Shown piece after piece: positions 1-7,757 of a stretch of DNA of 64,000 nt. This DNA comes from Pseudomonas sp. FEN (GTDB taxonomy: Bacteria > Pseudomonadota > Gammaproteobacteria > Pseudomonadales > Pseudomonadaceae). Under the pieces are notes generated by a model. That model made no database searches, had not been told where the DNA came from, and worked only from the letters and a program-made list of their open reading frames with translations. How positions within the stretch are numbered: position 1 is the first letter of the stretch; each line of letters starts with the position of its first letter. Where the stretch lies: NCBI RefSeq assembly GCF_904067045.1, contig NZ_CAJFDC010000014.1, positions 62,001 to 126,000 of the forward strand, given 5' to 3'. The translations under genes were made by a program, and so were the position numbers.

Positions 1-2
1 GC

Positions 3-110
3 GAGCAAATCGTGCTTGACCGGCATATCGTCACCTCTTGGTTCTATGGGCAATACATGAAGCACCAGAGCCGCCAACTTCATGAAAGGTTCAAGGCGAT
101 GTATCCCTAA
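3..110 (+). CDS. C-terminal end of an unidentified protein (partial)
   Basis: The first 36 codons of the window form an open frame that ends with TAA at 108-110. The encoded tail is basic and aromatic (it includes SWFYGQYMKHQSRQ and ends in FKAMYP). It lies 28 bases from the end of a convergent gene, which is the spacing expected of a real gene end. The family cannot be recognised from so short a piece. An open frame of this length could occur by chance in GC-rich DNA, so support is moderate. The start lies outside the window. Confidence 0.45.
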   Translation, partial: EQIVLDRHIVTSWFYGQYMKHQSRQLHERFKAMYP

Positions 111-138
111 GCAATAGCACGCCTTGGCCCACCTTGCC

Positions 139-2304
139 TCAACGCCGTGCTTTACGACCGCGGATCCGCAGCGCCGCCAGTGCGCCCAATACCGCCAGGA
201 CACCCACGATCAGTGCCATTTTGTACGGTCGCAAAGCCGAGCGCACGGCGTTCAGCGGTTGGGTCAGGTAGCGCTTGTTGGCCCGGTCGAAATCCGGCGC
301 CTGGCACTGCTGGCCGAAATTCGTCGCCCAGCTCACGTAAGGGCCTTGCTCGACATAACGCCGGTAATACTGAATTTCCTCATCGCTGCCGGCGACCCAG
401 CTCGCCGCCTTGCACAATACGGCGGCAAAGGCCTGGCTGCTGTGGGGCAACTGGTCGGCCGCCTGGTTGGCCAGGTCGGCCGCGACCCAGCGATAGTGAT
501 AGCGCCGGTCGGGCGTGGCCACAGTGGCCTGTTGTCGCTGGATCTCCGCGGTTTGCAGAAACGCTGCCGGCTGCAACGGGGGCGTCTCCAGGCTGTAGTA
601 ACCGTCCAGGGCGCGGTAATCCGGCGCCATTTCGTAGCCGAGGAGCTCCATGCCCGACTTGCGCGCCAAGGTGGCGGCGGCAAACAGCGACTCGGCGCGC
701 CCGGTGGCGGTCCAACGGGATACGGCTTGCTGGCGATCGCGGCCATAGTCCCGCGCCTTGGCCTGCAATTCGGGGCTGTCGAAATACTTCGGTGCCTCCT
801 CGTAGCGCCCCTCGCGTAGCAGGCGACGCGCGAGCAGTTCCCGCAACCGCGCGGCCACAGGTCGCCGCACGTAGTTCTCCTGGTCCTCTGGCTTGGCTGC
901 CGGCGGTGCGGGCACGTGGGCATCGACATAAGTCTTCAGCTCGTTGAGCGTCAGCACCCGCTCGGCCACGGTCGCGGCATCCAGCCAATAGATTTCCTGG
1001 CTGCGGTAGAGCTGGTCGAACGCTTGCAGGTAATCACCACGGTCCAGCGCGAGGATCGCGCTTTCGCCCTCGACCCGGCAGCCGGGCTGGACGCTTTCGA
1101 AACTCCAGTCCGGCGCACGCCGCGAGCCCCAGACTTCGTCCCTGGGAAACGCCTGGGCCGCCTTGGCATAGGCGGCCGCGGCCTGGAGCTTGTCGCCGTC
1201 GCGCAGCGCCAGTTTGGCCCGAACCCACCAGGCCAGGCCGCCGTCGCCAGCGTGTTCGACAAAGGCCTTGGCCCCTGCGTAGTCAGCCTTCTGGTAACTC
1301 AGGGCGGCCAGCCGATCGGCGTTGTCCAGGCTGCCGCTGGCGCTGGCCAGGAGTACCTTGGACAGTCGCTGCTCCTCCTGCGGCTGCTCGTCGAAGGACC
1401 AGCCGACCCGGCTCAGCATATAGGCGGTCAACAGCGCCTGGACGTTTTTTTCCTTGAGCAAGGCCCCCAGTTCGTTATCTGGCAACCGCGCCAGCTCGCC
1501 GGCAACCTGCTTGAGCGAGGTGTAGCCGCTGCTGGAGCCCAACCGGCTCTGGCTGGCATACAACGCGATGGCGCTGTTCCAATCATTGTCGAACCTGGCC
1601 AGGCGAGCTTCTTCACCGAGGCTGGCAATCCCCAACTCCAGAGGGTCACTGAAATCCCCCGCGCTCAACGCCCGAGTCTGCTGGAAGGCAAGCCGTGCCT
1701 CGGTTTGCAGTTCAGCGCTGGTGAGCCGCGGCGCGGCGCTGTCGAGCGGGGTATCGACGCCCGCCTCGGCGCTCAGTGCGCTCAACGCTCGCCCCAGGGA
1801 ATACGCGGCCCAGGTGCTGCGCAACTTGCGCTGTTCGGCCGGCAAGGCCAGGACCTGGCGGAAATACGCCGTCGCCCGTTGCCCGTCACCGGCCTGGAAG
1901 GCCACGGCGCCGGCGATATACAGCCGCAGCTCGGCCGGCAGATCGGCGCCCTCGGTTTCGACCTGTTGCGGGTCTTGCAGACTGCGCAGGTGGGCGACCT
2001 CGGCCCGCAGGTTTTCCGGCAGTTCGCTGGCCTCGACCTTATCGCGCTGCTCGCGATAGGGCTTGGCGTTGTCCTCGCTGTCCCAGTATGGTGTCAGGGT
2101 CGCTTCGGTCGCCGGCTTCAGGCCGGCAATGGCTTGCCCGAGACGATTGACCTCGAAAGCGAAGTTGGTTTCCGGCAGATCGGCCAGGGACTGGGCCCGA
2201 TCATCCAGCAAGCGCAGGGGAAAGTCAGGACCGCAGGCCAGTGCCGATAGCGGCAGACTGAGGGACAGGCACAGCAAGTGCCGAGGCCAGTTACGGGTAG
2301 ACAT
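139..2304 (-). CDS. Exported helical-repeat (TPR-like) protein, function unknown
   Basis: About 721 residues. The start chosen is the ATG at 2304, which follows a GGAG ribosome site and gives a clean signal peptide (hydrophobic LLCLSLSLPLSALA, then CGPDFP). A longer frame to 2454 exists but would bury the signal. The body is alanine- and leucine-rich amphipathic helices resembling TPR or Sel1-type repeats. A single membrane helix near the C-terminus is followed by a basic tail (RIRGRKARR). It overlaps the end of the upstream DUF3142 lipoprotein gene by 14 bases, so the two are probably co-translated and act together in the envelope. No enzyme motif was seen. Function is not assigned. Confidence 0.85.
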   Translation of the reverse strand: MSTRNWPRHLLCLSLSLPLSALACGPDFPLRLLDDRAQSLADLPETNFAFEVNRLGQAIAGLKPATEATLTPYWDSEDNAKPYREQRDKVEASELPENLRAEVAHLRSLQDPQQVETEGADLPAELRLYIAGAVAFQAGDGQRATAYFRQVLALPAEQRKLRSTWAAYSLGRALSALSAEAGVDTPLDSAAPRLTSAELQTEARLAFQQTRALSAGDFSDPLELGIASLGEEARLARFDNDWNSAIALYASQSRLGSSSGYTSLKQVAGELARLPDNELGALLKEKNVQALLTAYMLSRVGWSFDEQPQEEQRLSKVLLASASGSLDNADRLAALSYQKADYAGAKAFVEHAGDGGLAWWVRAKLALRDGDKLQAAAAYAKAAQAFPRDEVWGSRRAPDWSFESVQPGCRVEGESAILALDRGDYLQAFDQLYRSQEIYWLDAATVAERVLTLNELKTYVDAHVPAPPAAKPEDQENYVRRPVAARLRELLARRLLREGRYEEAPKYFDSPELQAKARDYGRDRQQAVSRWTATGRAESLFAAATLARKSGMELLGYEMAPDYRALDGYYSLETPPLQPAAFLQTAEIQRQQATVATPDRRYHYRWVAADLANQAADQLPHSSQAFAAVLCKAASWVAGSDEEIQYYRRYVEQGPYVSWATNFGQQCQAPDFDRANKRYLTQPLNAVRSALRPYKMALIVGVLAVLGALAALRIRGRKARR

Positions 2305-3487
2305 TCCAAGCTCCTTGATCGATTCGGGTACAGCGCGCCCAGCCGAGCGCGCGTTGGCCGCCAGCGGCGATGCGCGCGCTGGACTGGCGGGTAAAAATGA
2401 GCTGCTTCGGGGTTTGCCGCAAGGTATAGCCGTTGAGGCCGTCGACGCCATCACACTGCTCGGCGTTCAGTACCACTCGCGTGGGGAGTGGCCGGTCGAG
2501 ATTGCCGAGGTTGGCCAGGCGTATGTCGTAGAGGCCATCGCGGGCCGACAGTTCAACCTGCCACTGACTCGTGAGTGCCTCTCCACGGGCCACCGCACGC
2601 AGGGTGGTCAGGCTCCAGGCACGACGATCGCCGGGTAATGGCAGACGGAACCAGATCAGGCCGGCCAGGTGCGCTGGCGGCTTGTCCCGCAGTTGTCGGG
2701 TCAGCGTCGCCAGTTGCTGCGGATCGGCCAGCAGTTCGCGGCGCTCGCCAGCACGCTTCAGCGCGACTTCGCCTTCGACCACGGGCCCGCCCTGATCGTC
2801 CGGCAACAAGGCGACGCCATAAGCCGGCAATGCCAGATAGAACGGCTTGTCGCTGATCCGCGCCCAACGCTCGGCCCAGTCCCTGGCCTGGTCGGGATAG
2901 AACAGTCCGAGTCTAGGGTTGCTCACCGCATGCACCTGCAACACGCTGCTCTCGACCGTCTGTAACAAGGCCGGCAGTTGCGGACTGTCGAGCCAGGCCG
3001 GCAAGGCCGTGATGCTCAGTTTCAATGAGGGCGGCAACAGACTGCGCAGCTTGACCAGGAAATCGGTATAGCCCGACAGGCGCGCGCTGCCGCTGTCATG
3101 GTCGATTTCCACCCCCGCAGGCATGACGCCCCCCGCCCGCCAATCCGCGAGCAGCTGTAGAATCTGCGCGCGCGCCAGCTCCGGATCCAGGGCCGGAAGC
3201 TGGCCATCGAGGCGGATCACCGCGATCACCGGACGGCCATCGGCCTTGAGCTGTTCCAGATCCACCCGCGCCCTGCTCCACCCGGCCTTGGGCTGGACCT
3301 GGAGTGCCAGCACCCGCAAGGTCGAAAAATCCACCCGGCTCTGGGCCAGGGCCTGCTCATGGGCTGGTCGCCATTGGCGTTGCCAGACGTAGAGCTGTTG
3401 GTCGAGGGCCATTGGCGGTTTCGGCTGACAGCCACTGAACAGCAAGAGCAGGACGACCGGAACAAGCCTGTGGGCAGAGAAAATCAC
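2291..3487 (-). CDS. DUF3142-domain lipoprotein
   Basis: 398 residues. The N-terminus has a lipoprotein signal (VVLLLLFSGC, with Cys about residue 20), so it should be anchored in a membrane facing the periplasm. The middle resembles the DUF3142 family, which has a TIM-barrel, glycosidase-like appearance: VIRLDGQLPAL, GVEIDHDSGSARL and IWFRLPLPGD are typical barrel strands. The acidic pair in EIDHD could be catalytic, but this is inferred only. It is the first gene of a two-gene operon with the TPR-like protein downstream, overlapping by 14 bases. It is followed upstream by the sulfur-transporter genes on the same strand after a 14-base gap. The biochemical role of DUF3142 is not known to me. 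Confidence 0.8.
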   Translation of the reverse strand: MIFSAHRLVPVVLLLLFSGCQPKPPMALDQQLYVWQRQWRPAHEQALAQSRVDFSTLRVLALQVQPKAGWSRARVDLEQLKADGRPVIAVIRLDGQLPALDPELARAQILQLLADWRAGGVMPAGVEIDHDSGSARLSGYTDFLVKLRSLLPPSLKLSITALPAWLDSPQLPALLQTVESSVLQVHAVSNPRLGLFYPDQARDWAERWARISDKPFYLALPAYGVALLPDDQGGPVVEGEVALKRAGERRELLADPQQLATLTRQLRDKPPAHLAGLIWFRLPLPGDRRAWSLTTLRAVARGEALTSQWQVELSARDGLYDIRLANLGNLDRPLPTRVVLNAEQCDGVDGLNGYTLRQTPKQLIFTRQSSARIAAGGQRALGWARCTRIDQGAWNVYP

Positions 3488-3501
3488 GGGTGGGCGCTTT
3501 C

Positions 3502-3924
3502 TTATCGATCGGTTCGGCGGTTTTCAAGCACCGAGAACAGCAACATACCGGCCAGCATGGCCAACACAAACACGATGATCTGCCCATGCCCAGTGAGTAG
3601 AATCGCCAGCGCCGGCCCTGGGCAGATACCAGCGATGCCCCAACCGACACCAAACAGCAGGCTGCCGCCAATCAGTCTAGCGTCCAGCTCACGTTTGACG
3701 GGGAGCTGCATGGGTGACCCAAGCAAGGCTTTCTTCTGTTTGCCGGCCCAAGTGAACGGCAGGATCGCCACTGCGATAGCGCCGCCCATGACCAGCCCCA
3801 AAGAAGGATCCCAGGCCCCCGCCAAGTCAAGAAAACCCAGCACCTTGGCGGGATTCGCCATGCCGGCCAGGAGCAGGCCGAGTCCGAAGATCAGCCCGGC
3901 GAACAAAGCAGTCAATTTGGCCAT
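3502..3924 (-). CDS. YeeE/YedE-family half-transporter B (DUF6691, PmpB-like)
   Basis: 140 residues with four hydrophobic segments. The conserved motif GWGIAGICPGPAL around residue 95-107 carries the cysteine typical of YeeE/YedE sulfur-compound transporters. The start is the ATG at 3924, two bases beyond the stop of the first half. Family knowledge: two-half YeeE/YedE systems (PmpA/PmpB in Serratia) are controlled by BigR/PigS-type ArsR regulators and are thought to move thiosulfate-, sulfite- or persulfide-type compounds. The operon order here, regulator then half A then half B, matches that arrangement. Substrate and direction are inferred. Confidence 0.85.
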   Translation of the reverse strand: MAKLTALFAGLIFGLGLLLAGMANPAKVLGFLDLAGAWDPSLGLVMGGAIAVAILPFTWAGKQKKALLGSPMQLPVKRELDARLIGGSLLFGVGWGIAGICPGPALAILLTGHGQIIVFVLAMLAGMLLFSVLENRRTDR

Positions 3925-3926
3925 GT

Positions 3927-4361
3927 TCAGGCTCCCAGGATATGACGAAGGACATACACAGTGGCAAATCCCGCGGCCATGAAACACAAGGTTGCCACAA
4001 TGGAGCGCGGGGATAAGCGCGATATGCCGCAGACGCCATGGCCACTGGTGCAACCGGAGCCATAACGAGTGCCGACCCCCACCAGCAGACCGGCCAGCAC
4101 CAAACCCAACCAACCCGTCTGGAACTCGATCACCGGCAAGGCAGCAAACAACCTCCAGGCCAAGGGCGCCAACAGAAGGCCAAAGAGAAACAACGCTTTC
4201 TCTCCACGGCCATCACTACCCCGCTGGAGTACACTGCCAAGCAATCCACTGATGCCTGTAATACGACCATTGGCAATGACAAACACGCTGGCCGCCAGCC
4301 CAATCAGCGCGCCCCCGGACAAGGCCGACCAAGGGGTAAAGTGAAGCCAGTCGATGCTCAT
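3927..4361 (-). CDS. YeeE/YedE-family half-transporter A (PmpA-like)
   Basis: 144 residues, four membrane segments. It carries the family signature GSGCTSGHGVCG, with two cysteines expected to line the pore and relay a sulfur species. The ATG at 4361 overlaps the stop of the upstream ArsR gene (ATGA), showing translational coupling; a longer upstream frame to 4577 is a shadow of the regulator. It pairs with the adjacent half-transporter to rebuild the full YeeE-type fold. Sulfur-compound transport is inferred from family and operon context. Confidence 0.87.
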   Translation of the reverse strand: MSIDWLHFTPWSALSGGALIGLAASVFVIANGRITGISGLLGSVLQRGSDGRGEKALFLFGLLLAPLAWRLFAALPVIEFQTGWLGLVLAGLLVGVGTRYGSGCTSGHGVCGISRLSPRSIVATLCFMAAGFATVYVLRHILGA

Positions 4362-4684
4362 GTCGCGTCTCCCGTACAAAATAGTTGGTAAAGGGTGTTG
4401 ATCACCGCAAGTGCTGCCGGGCTGCTGATACGGTAGTAGATCTGCTTGCCGTCGCGACGCGTCTGCACCAACCCTTCCCGGCGCAGTACGGCGAGTTGCT
4501 GAGACAGCGTCGGTTGCTGGATGCCAAGGAACGCCTCCAAGTCGCTGACGTTGCGCTCTGCCTGGGACAACTGACAAAGCAGAAGCAACCGATCCGGGTT
4601 GGCGAGAGCCTTAAGCAACTGGCCAGCAGCGTCGGCATTGGCGCGCATCTGCTGGATATCGAGGGCGTCTTGGGTGAGGATCAT
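4358..4684 (-). CDS. ArsR-family persulfide sensor, BigR/SqrR/PigS type
   Basis: 108 residues, a compact winged helix (recognition helix region QQPTLSQQLAVLRREG). It has just two cysteines, C37 (LLLLCQLS) and C103 (YQLFC), at the spacing of the redox pair in BigR/SqrR. In that family these form a di-, tri- or tetrasulfide in response to hydrogen sulfide or persulfide and release DNA. The metal-binding cysteine box of ArsR/SmtB is absent. It is the first gene of the operon with the YeeE/YedE halves. An AT-rich palindrome directly upstream is a likely autoregulatory operator. No persulfide dioxygenase or sulfide:quinone reductase gene is adjacent. Confidence 0.88.
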   Translation of the reverse strand: MILTQDALDIQQMRANADAAGQLLKALANPDRLLLLCQLSQAERNVSDLEAFLGIQQPTLSQQLAVLRREGLVQTRRDGKQIYYRISSPAALAVINTLYQLFCTGDAT

Positions 4685-4711
4685 GGCAAAGCATTCAGTT
4701 AAGATAAAAAC

Positions 4712-4731
4712 AATATATTATTTTATATATT
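4712..4731. promoter_or_regulatory. AT-rich palindrome, probable BigR/PigS-type operator
   Basis: AATATAT at 4712-4718 and ATATATT at 4725-4731 are inverted around a 6-base AT spacer, 28 bases upstream of the ArsR start. The outer sequences ATTCA (4693-4697) and TGAAT (4731-4735) extend the symmetry loosely. BigR-type boxes are AT-rich palindromes overlapping the regulator's promoter, so position and composition fit. The assignment is by analogy only. Confidence 0.55.
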
Positions 4732-4969
4732 GAATGACAAGCGGCTCTTGTACTCAGCGCCTCCCGCCGCTCAACACACATTCACCGGTAGGGGGAGAAG
4801 CAATACTCGATTTGCCAGTTCCGCACTCCGCGACAAACGGCCAGACTCCGCGCCCCTCTCCTTGCACTTGGAAAAGCGCGGTCTAGCCTTAACGCTGTCA
4901 CTCAAGAACGTCCTACGTATTCTGCTCGGCAAGTGTATTCGGTAACAAAGACACCCAGGAGTCCAAGTC

Positions 4970-5503
4970 GTGGAGGAAACTCTTATTCTGGTGGATGAGC
5001 ACGACAACGAAACCGGCAGTGCGCAAAAGCTGTCCGTCCATCAACAAGGTTTGCGACATCGGGCGTTTTCGATCTTCATCTTCGACGCGCACGGCCGTTT
5101 GCTGCTGCAACAGCGTGCCCTTGGCAAATACCACTCACAAGGCCTCTGGACCAACACCTGTTGTGGCCATCCGCGCCTGGGCGAACAGACCCACGCCGCC
5201 GCCCAACGGCGCTTGTTCGAAGAGATGGGGCTGACCTGCCCCCTGAAACAGGTGGCTACCCTGCTCTATCGTGAACAGGTCTCGAACGAGTTGATCGAAT
5301 ATGAGTTCGATCATCTGTTCGTCGGTAGCAGCGACCTCCCCCCCGTCGCCAATCCCGATGAGGCCCTGGCCTGGGAATGGCTGCTGCTGTCCGACATCCC
5401 AGGGTGCATTGCCGCCGAACCGGAAAAGTACACGATCTGGTTCCGAAAGATCTTTGACCGCTACCCCCTCGCGGATTGGCGATCCTGGCAGGAAAGCGAC
5501 TGA
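4970..5503 (+). CDS. idi: Isopentenyl-diphosphate delta-isomerase, type I
   Basis: 177 residues, the full length of a bacterial type I enzyme. It interconverts IPP and DMAPP in isoprenoid synthesis in the cytosol. The catalytic cysteine region LWTNTCCGHPR, the Nudix-like box HAAAQRRLFEEMG and the catalytic glutamate region LIEYEFDHLF are all present. The start is GTG at 4970 with AGGAG eight bases upstream. Pseudomonas makes IPP and DMAPP by the MEP pathway, where this isomerase is dispensable. It stands alone, convergent with the helicase gene 4 bases away; no carotenoid or other terpene gene is nearby. Confidence 0.93.
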   Translation: MEETLILVDEHDNETGSAQKLSVHQQGLRHRAFSIFIFDAHGRLLLQQRALGKYHSQGLWTNTCCGHPRLGEQTHAAAQRRLFEEMGLTCPLKQVATLLYREQVSNELIEYEFDHLFVGSSDLPPVANPDEALAWEWLLLSDIPGCIAAEPEKYTIWFRKIFDRYPLADWRSWQESD

Positions 5504-5507
5504 ACGC

Positions 5508-7757
5508 TCAGGCCCGCCACCAACGCGGCAATAACTGCCGCACCTTGGCCTCGGCAAAACGATCGTCGATCAACAGCACCACGCCGCGATCCTGCTCGCC
5601 ACGAATCACCCTCCCCGCTGCCTGCACGACTTTCTGCAGCCCCGGATACAGGTAGGTGTAGTCATATCCCGCGCCGAACAACGCCGCCATGCGCTGCTTG
5701 ATCTGTTCATTGACCGGGTTCAGTTGCGGCAAGCCCAGGGTCGCGATGAAAGCCCCGATCAGCCGTTGCCCTGGCAAATCGATGCCCTCGCCAAAGGCCC
5801 CGCCAAGGACCGCGAAACCAATGCCCTGGCTGTGTTCGCTGAACTGTTCGAGAAAGGCCTGGCGCTGGCTTTCCTCCATGCGCCGTGATTGCTGCCAGAG
5901 CGGAATGTGCGGATGGGTCTCGGCCAACAGCTGTGCTACCTGCTGCAAATAGTCGAAGCTGCTGAAGAATGCCAGGTAGTTGCCGGGAAGCTGGGCGAAC
6001 TGTTCGGCCATCAACTCGACGATGGGCGCCAACGAGACCTGGCGATGCACGTAGCGGGTGGAGATCCGGCTGATGATTCGCCAATCCAGCTGCTCGCGCT
6101 TGAACGGCGACTCGACATCGATCCACGCGGTGTCCGCCGGCAGGCCCAGCAAGTCGGCGTAGTAGTGCCGGGGGCTCAAGGTCGCGGAAAACAGCACGCT
6201 GCCACGGCACGCCGTCAGCCGCGGGCGCAGGAAAGCCGCCGGCACCACGTTGCGCAGGCACAGCTGCGAGCTCCGGCGGCGCCCGCTGTCACGCAGGCTG
6301 ATGTCGAACAGGTAATGCTCGTCGAACAGTTCCCCCACCCGGGAAAACTGCAGGAGCTCGAAGTAGAAGCCCTGGAGCTCGCCGTCGACGCCTTGCGGAT
6401 GTTCATTGAGGTAGTCGCCGATGGCCAACACGCATAGGCCAATGGCGTTCAGCAGCTTGGCGGGCGCCTGCGCATAGGCCTGGTAAGGCGCGACCTGTTC
6501 CTTGTAGAGGGCATTCCATTCACGGTTCAAGCGCTGGAACGACTTTTTCAAGGCTTCGGGCACGCTGCGCCGAACGCTGTCCAGGTCCTGCTGGTCGAGG
6601 CTCGCGCTGTACATCTGGCGCCCGCGTTCCACCAGATTGTGGGCTTCGTCCACCAGCGTCGCCACCCGCCACTGGTTGGCCTGGGCCAAGCCGAACAACA
6701 GCGCGCTGAAGTCAAAGTAGTAGTTGTAGTCGGCTACCACCCAATCGCTCCAGCGGGCCATTTCCTGGCTCAGGTAATAGGGGCAGATTTCATGGGCCAG
6801 GGCGATGCTGCGCAACGCCTGTTGGTTGAGCAAGGGGACGCCGACCGCTGCCTGTCGCGCCGCGGGCAGGCGATCGTAAAAGCCCCGGGCCAAGGGGCAG
6901 GACTCGCCGTGACAGGCTTTGTCCAGGTGTTCGCAGGCCTTGTCCCGGGCGACCAGTTCCAGTACCCGCAGCGGTAGCTCGGGCGAGCGCTGGTAAAGGA
7001 CCTGTGCGGCGTCCAGGGCCAACTGACGACCCGGTGTCTTGGCGGTGAGGAAAAACACCTTGTCCAGTTGCTGCGGTGCCAGCGCCTTGAGCATCGGAAA
7101 CAACGTGCCGAGGGTTTTGCCGATCCCGGTCGGCGCCTGGGCCATCAGGCAACGCCCGGTGCTGACCGCCTTGTACACCGTCTCGGCCAGGGCGCGTTGG
7201 CCGGGACGAAAATCTTCGTGGGGAAAGGCCAGGTCGCGGGCCGCCAGGTCACGGGCCTGGCGATGAGTGGCCTCCTGCTCGGCCCAATGCAGGAAACGTT
7301 GGCACTGTTCCTCAAAGAACGCCCGCAGATCCACGGCGCTCCAGGTTTCCCGCAGCACGGTTTCCTTTTCGCTGACGATATCGAAGTACACCAGCGCCAG
7401 GTTCACTTGCGCCAGTTGCAACTGCTGGCAGACCAGCCAGGCGTAGATCCGCGCCTGCGCCCAGTGCAGTTGCCGGTGATTGGTCGGCTGCGCGGCAAGG
7501 TCGCCACGGTAGGTCTTGATTTCTTCAAGCAGGTTTTGCCCCGGGTCGTAGCCATCCGCCCGGCCCTGGACCTTGAGGTCACGGTAATAGCCTTCCACCG
7601 GCAGTTCCGCCTGGTAACCCTCGGCACGCCGCGAAGCCACGGTGCGATGTCCGAGCATGCCCTCCTGGGCACTGGGCGACGGCGTGAAGCGCAGGTCCAG
7701 GTCACCGACCTTGGCGGTGAACTCGCACAGGGCGCGCACAGCGACGCGGTAGGTCAA
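5508..7757 (-). CDS. ATP-dependent DNA helicase, XPD/DinG-like superfamily 2
   Basis: About 749 residues. Walker A is APTGIGKT and the DEAH box is VDEAHNL. Between them lie four cysteines (CEHLDKACHGESC and CPYYL) placed like the iron-sulfur cluster of XPD/DinG helicases. C-terminal helicase motifs include FGEGIDLPG and QAAGRVIRGEQDRG. The N-terminus resembles a PD-(D/E)XK-like region (YDPGQNLLEEIKTYRG), as in related helicase-nuclease fusions. The start taken is TTG at 7757, whose TGA overlap with the upstream stop suggests coupling. ATG at 7775 (22-base overlap) is the alternative. It follows the FAN1-like nuclease in one operon, so a joint role in lesion or crosslink repair is likely. Confidence 0.9.
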   Translation of the reverse strand: MTYRVAVRALCEFTAKVGDLDLRFTPSPSAQEGMLGHRTVASRRAEGYQAELPVEGYYRDLKVQGRADGYDPGQNLLEEIKTYRGDLAAQPTNHRQLHWAQARIYAWLVCQQLQLAQVNLALVYFDIVSEKETVLRETWSAVDLRAFFEEQCQRFLHWAEQEATHRQARDLAARDLAFPHEDFRPGQRALAETVYKAVSTGRCLMAQAPTGIGKTLGTLFPMLKALAPQQLDKVFFLTAKTPGRQLALDAAQVLYQRSPELPLRVLELVARDKACEHLDKACHGESCPLARGFYDRLPAARQAAVGVPLLNQQALRSIALAHEICPYYLSQEMARWSDWVVADYNYYFDFSALLFGLAQANQWRVATLVDEAHNLVERGRQMYSASLDQQDLDSVRRSVPEALKKSFQRLNREWNALYKEQVAPYQAYAQAPAKLLNAIGLCVLAIGDYLNEHPQGVDGELQGFYFELLQFSRVGELFDEHYLFDISLRDSGRRRSSQLCLRNVVPAAFLRPRLTACRGSVLFSATLSPRHYYADLLGLPADTAWIDVESPFKREQLDWRIISRISTRYVHRQVSLAPIVELMAEQFAQLPGNYLAFFSSFDYLQQVAQLLAETHPHIPLWQQSRRMEESQRQAFLEQFSEHSQGIGFAVLGGAFGEGIDLPGQRLIGAFIATLGLPQLNPVNEQIKQRMAALFGAGYDYTYLYPGLQKVVQAAGRVIRGEQDRGVVLLIDDRFAEAKVRQLLPRWWRA

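Noticed and set aside
124..819. Long plus-strand frames over the first 2.2 kb
   Set aside because: Shadows of the helical-repeat protein on the minus strand. They have no ribosome sites or domains.
4730..4945. 71-codon plus-strand frame before idi
   Set aside because: No ribosome site, no recognisable domain, and it begins inside the likely BigR operator region.
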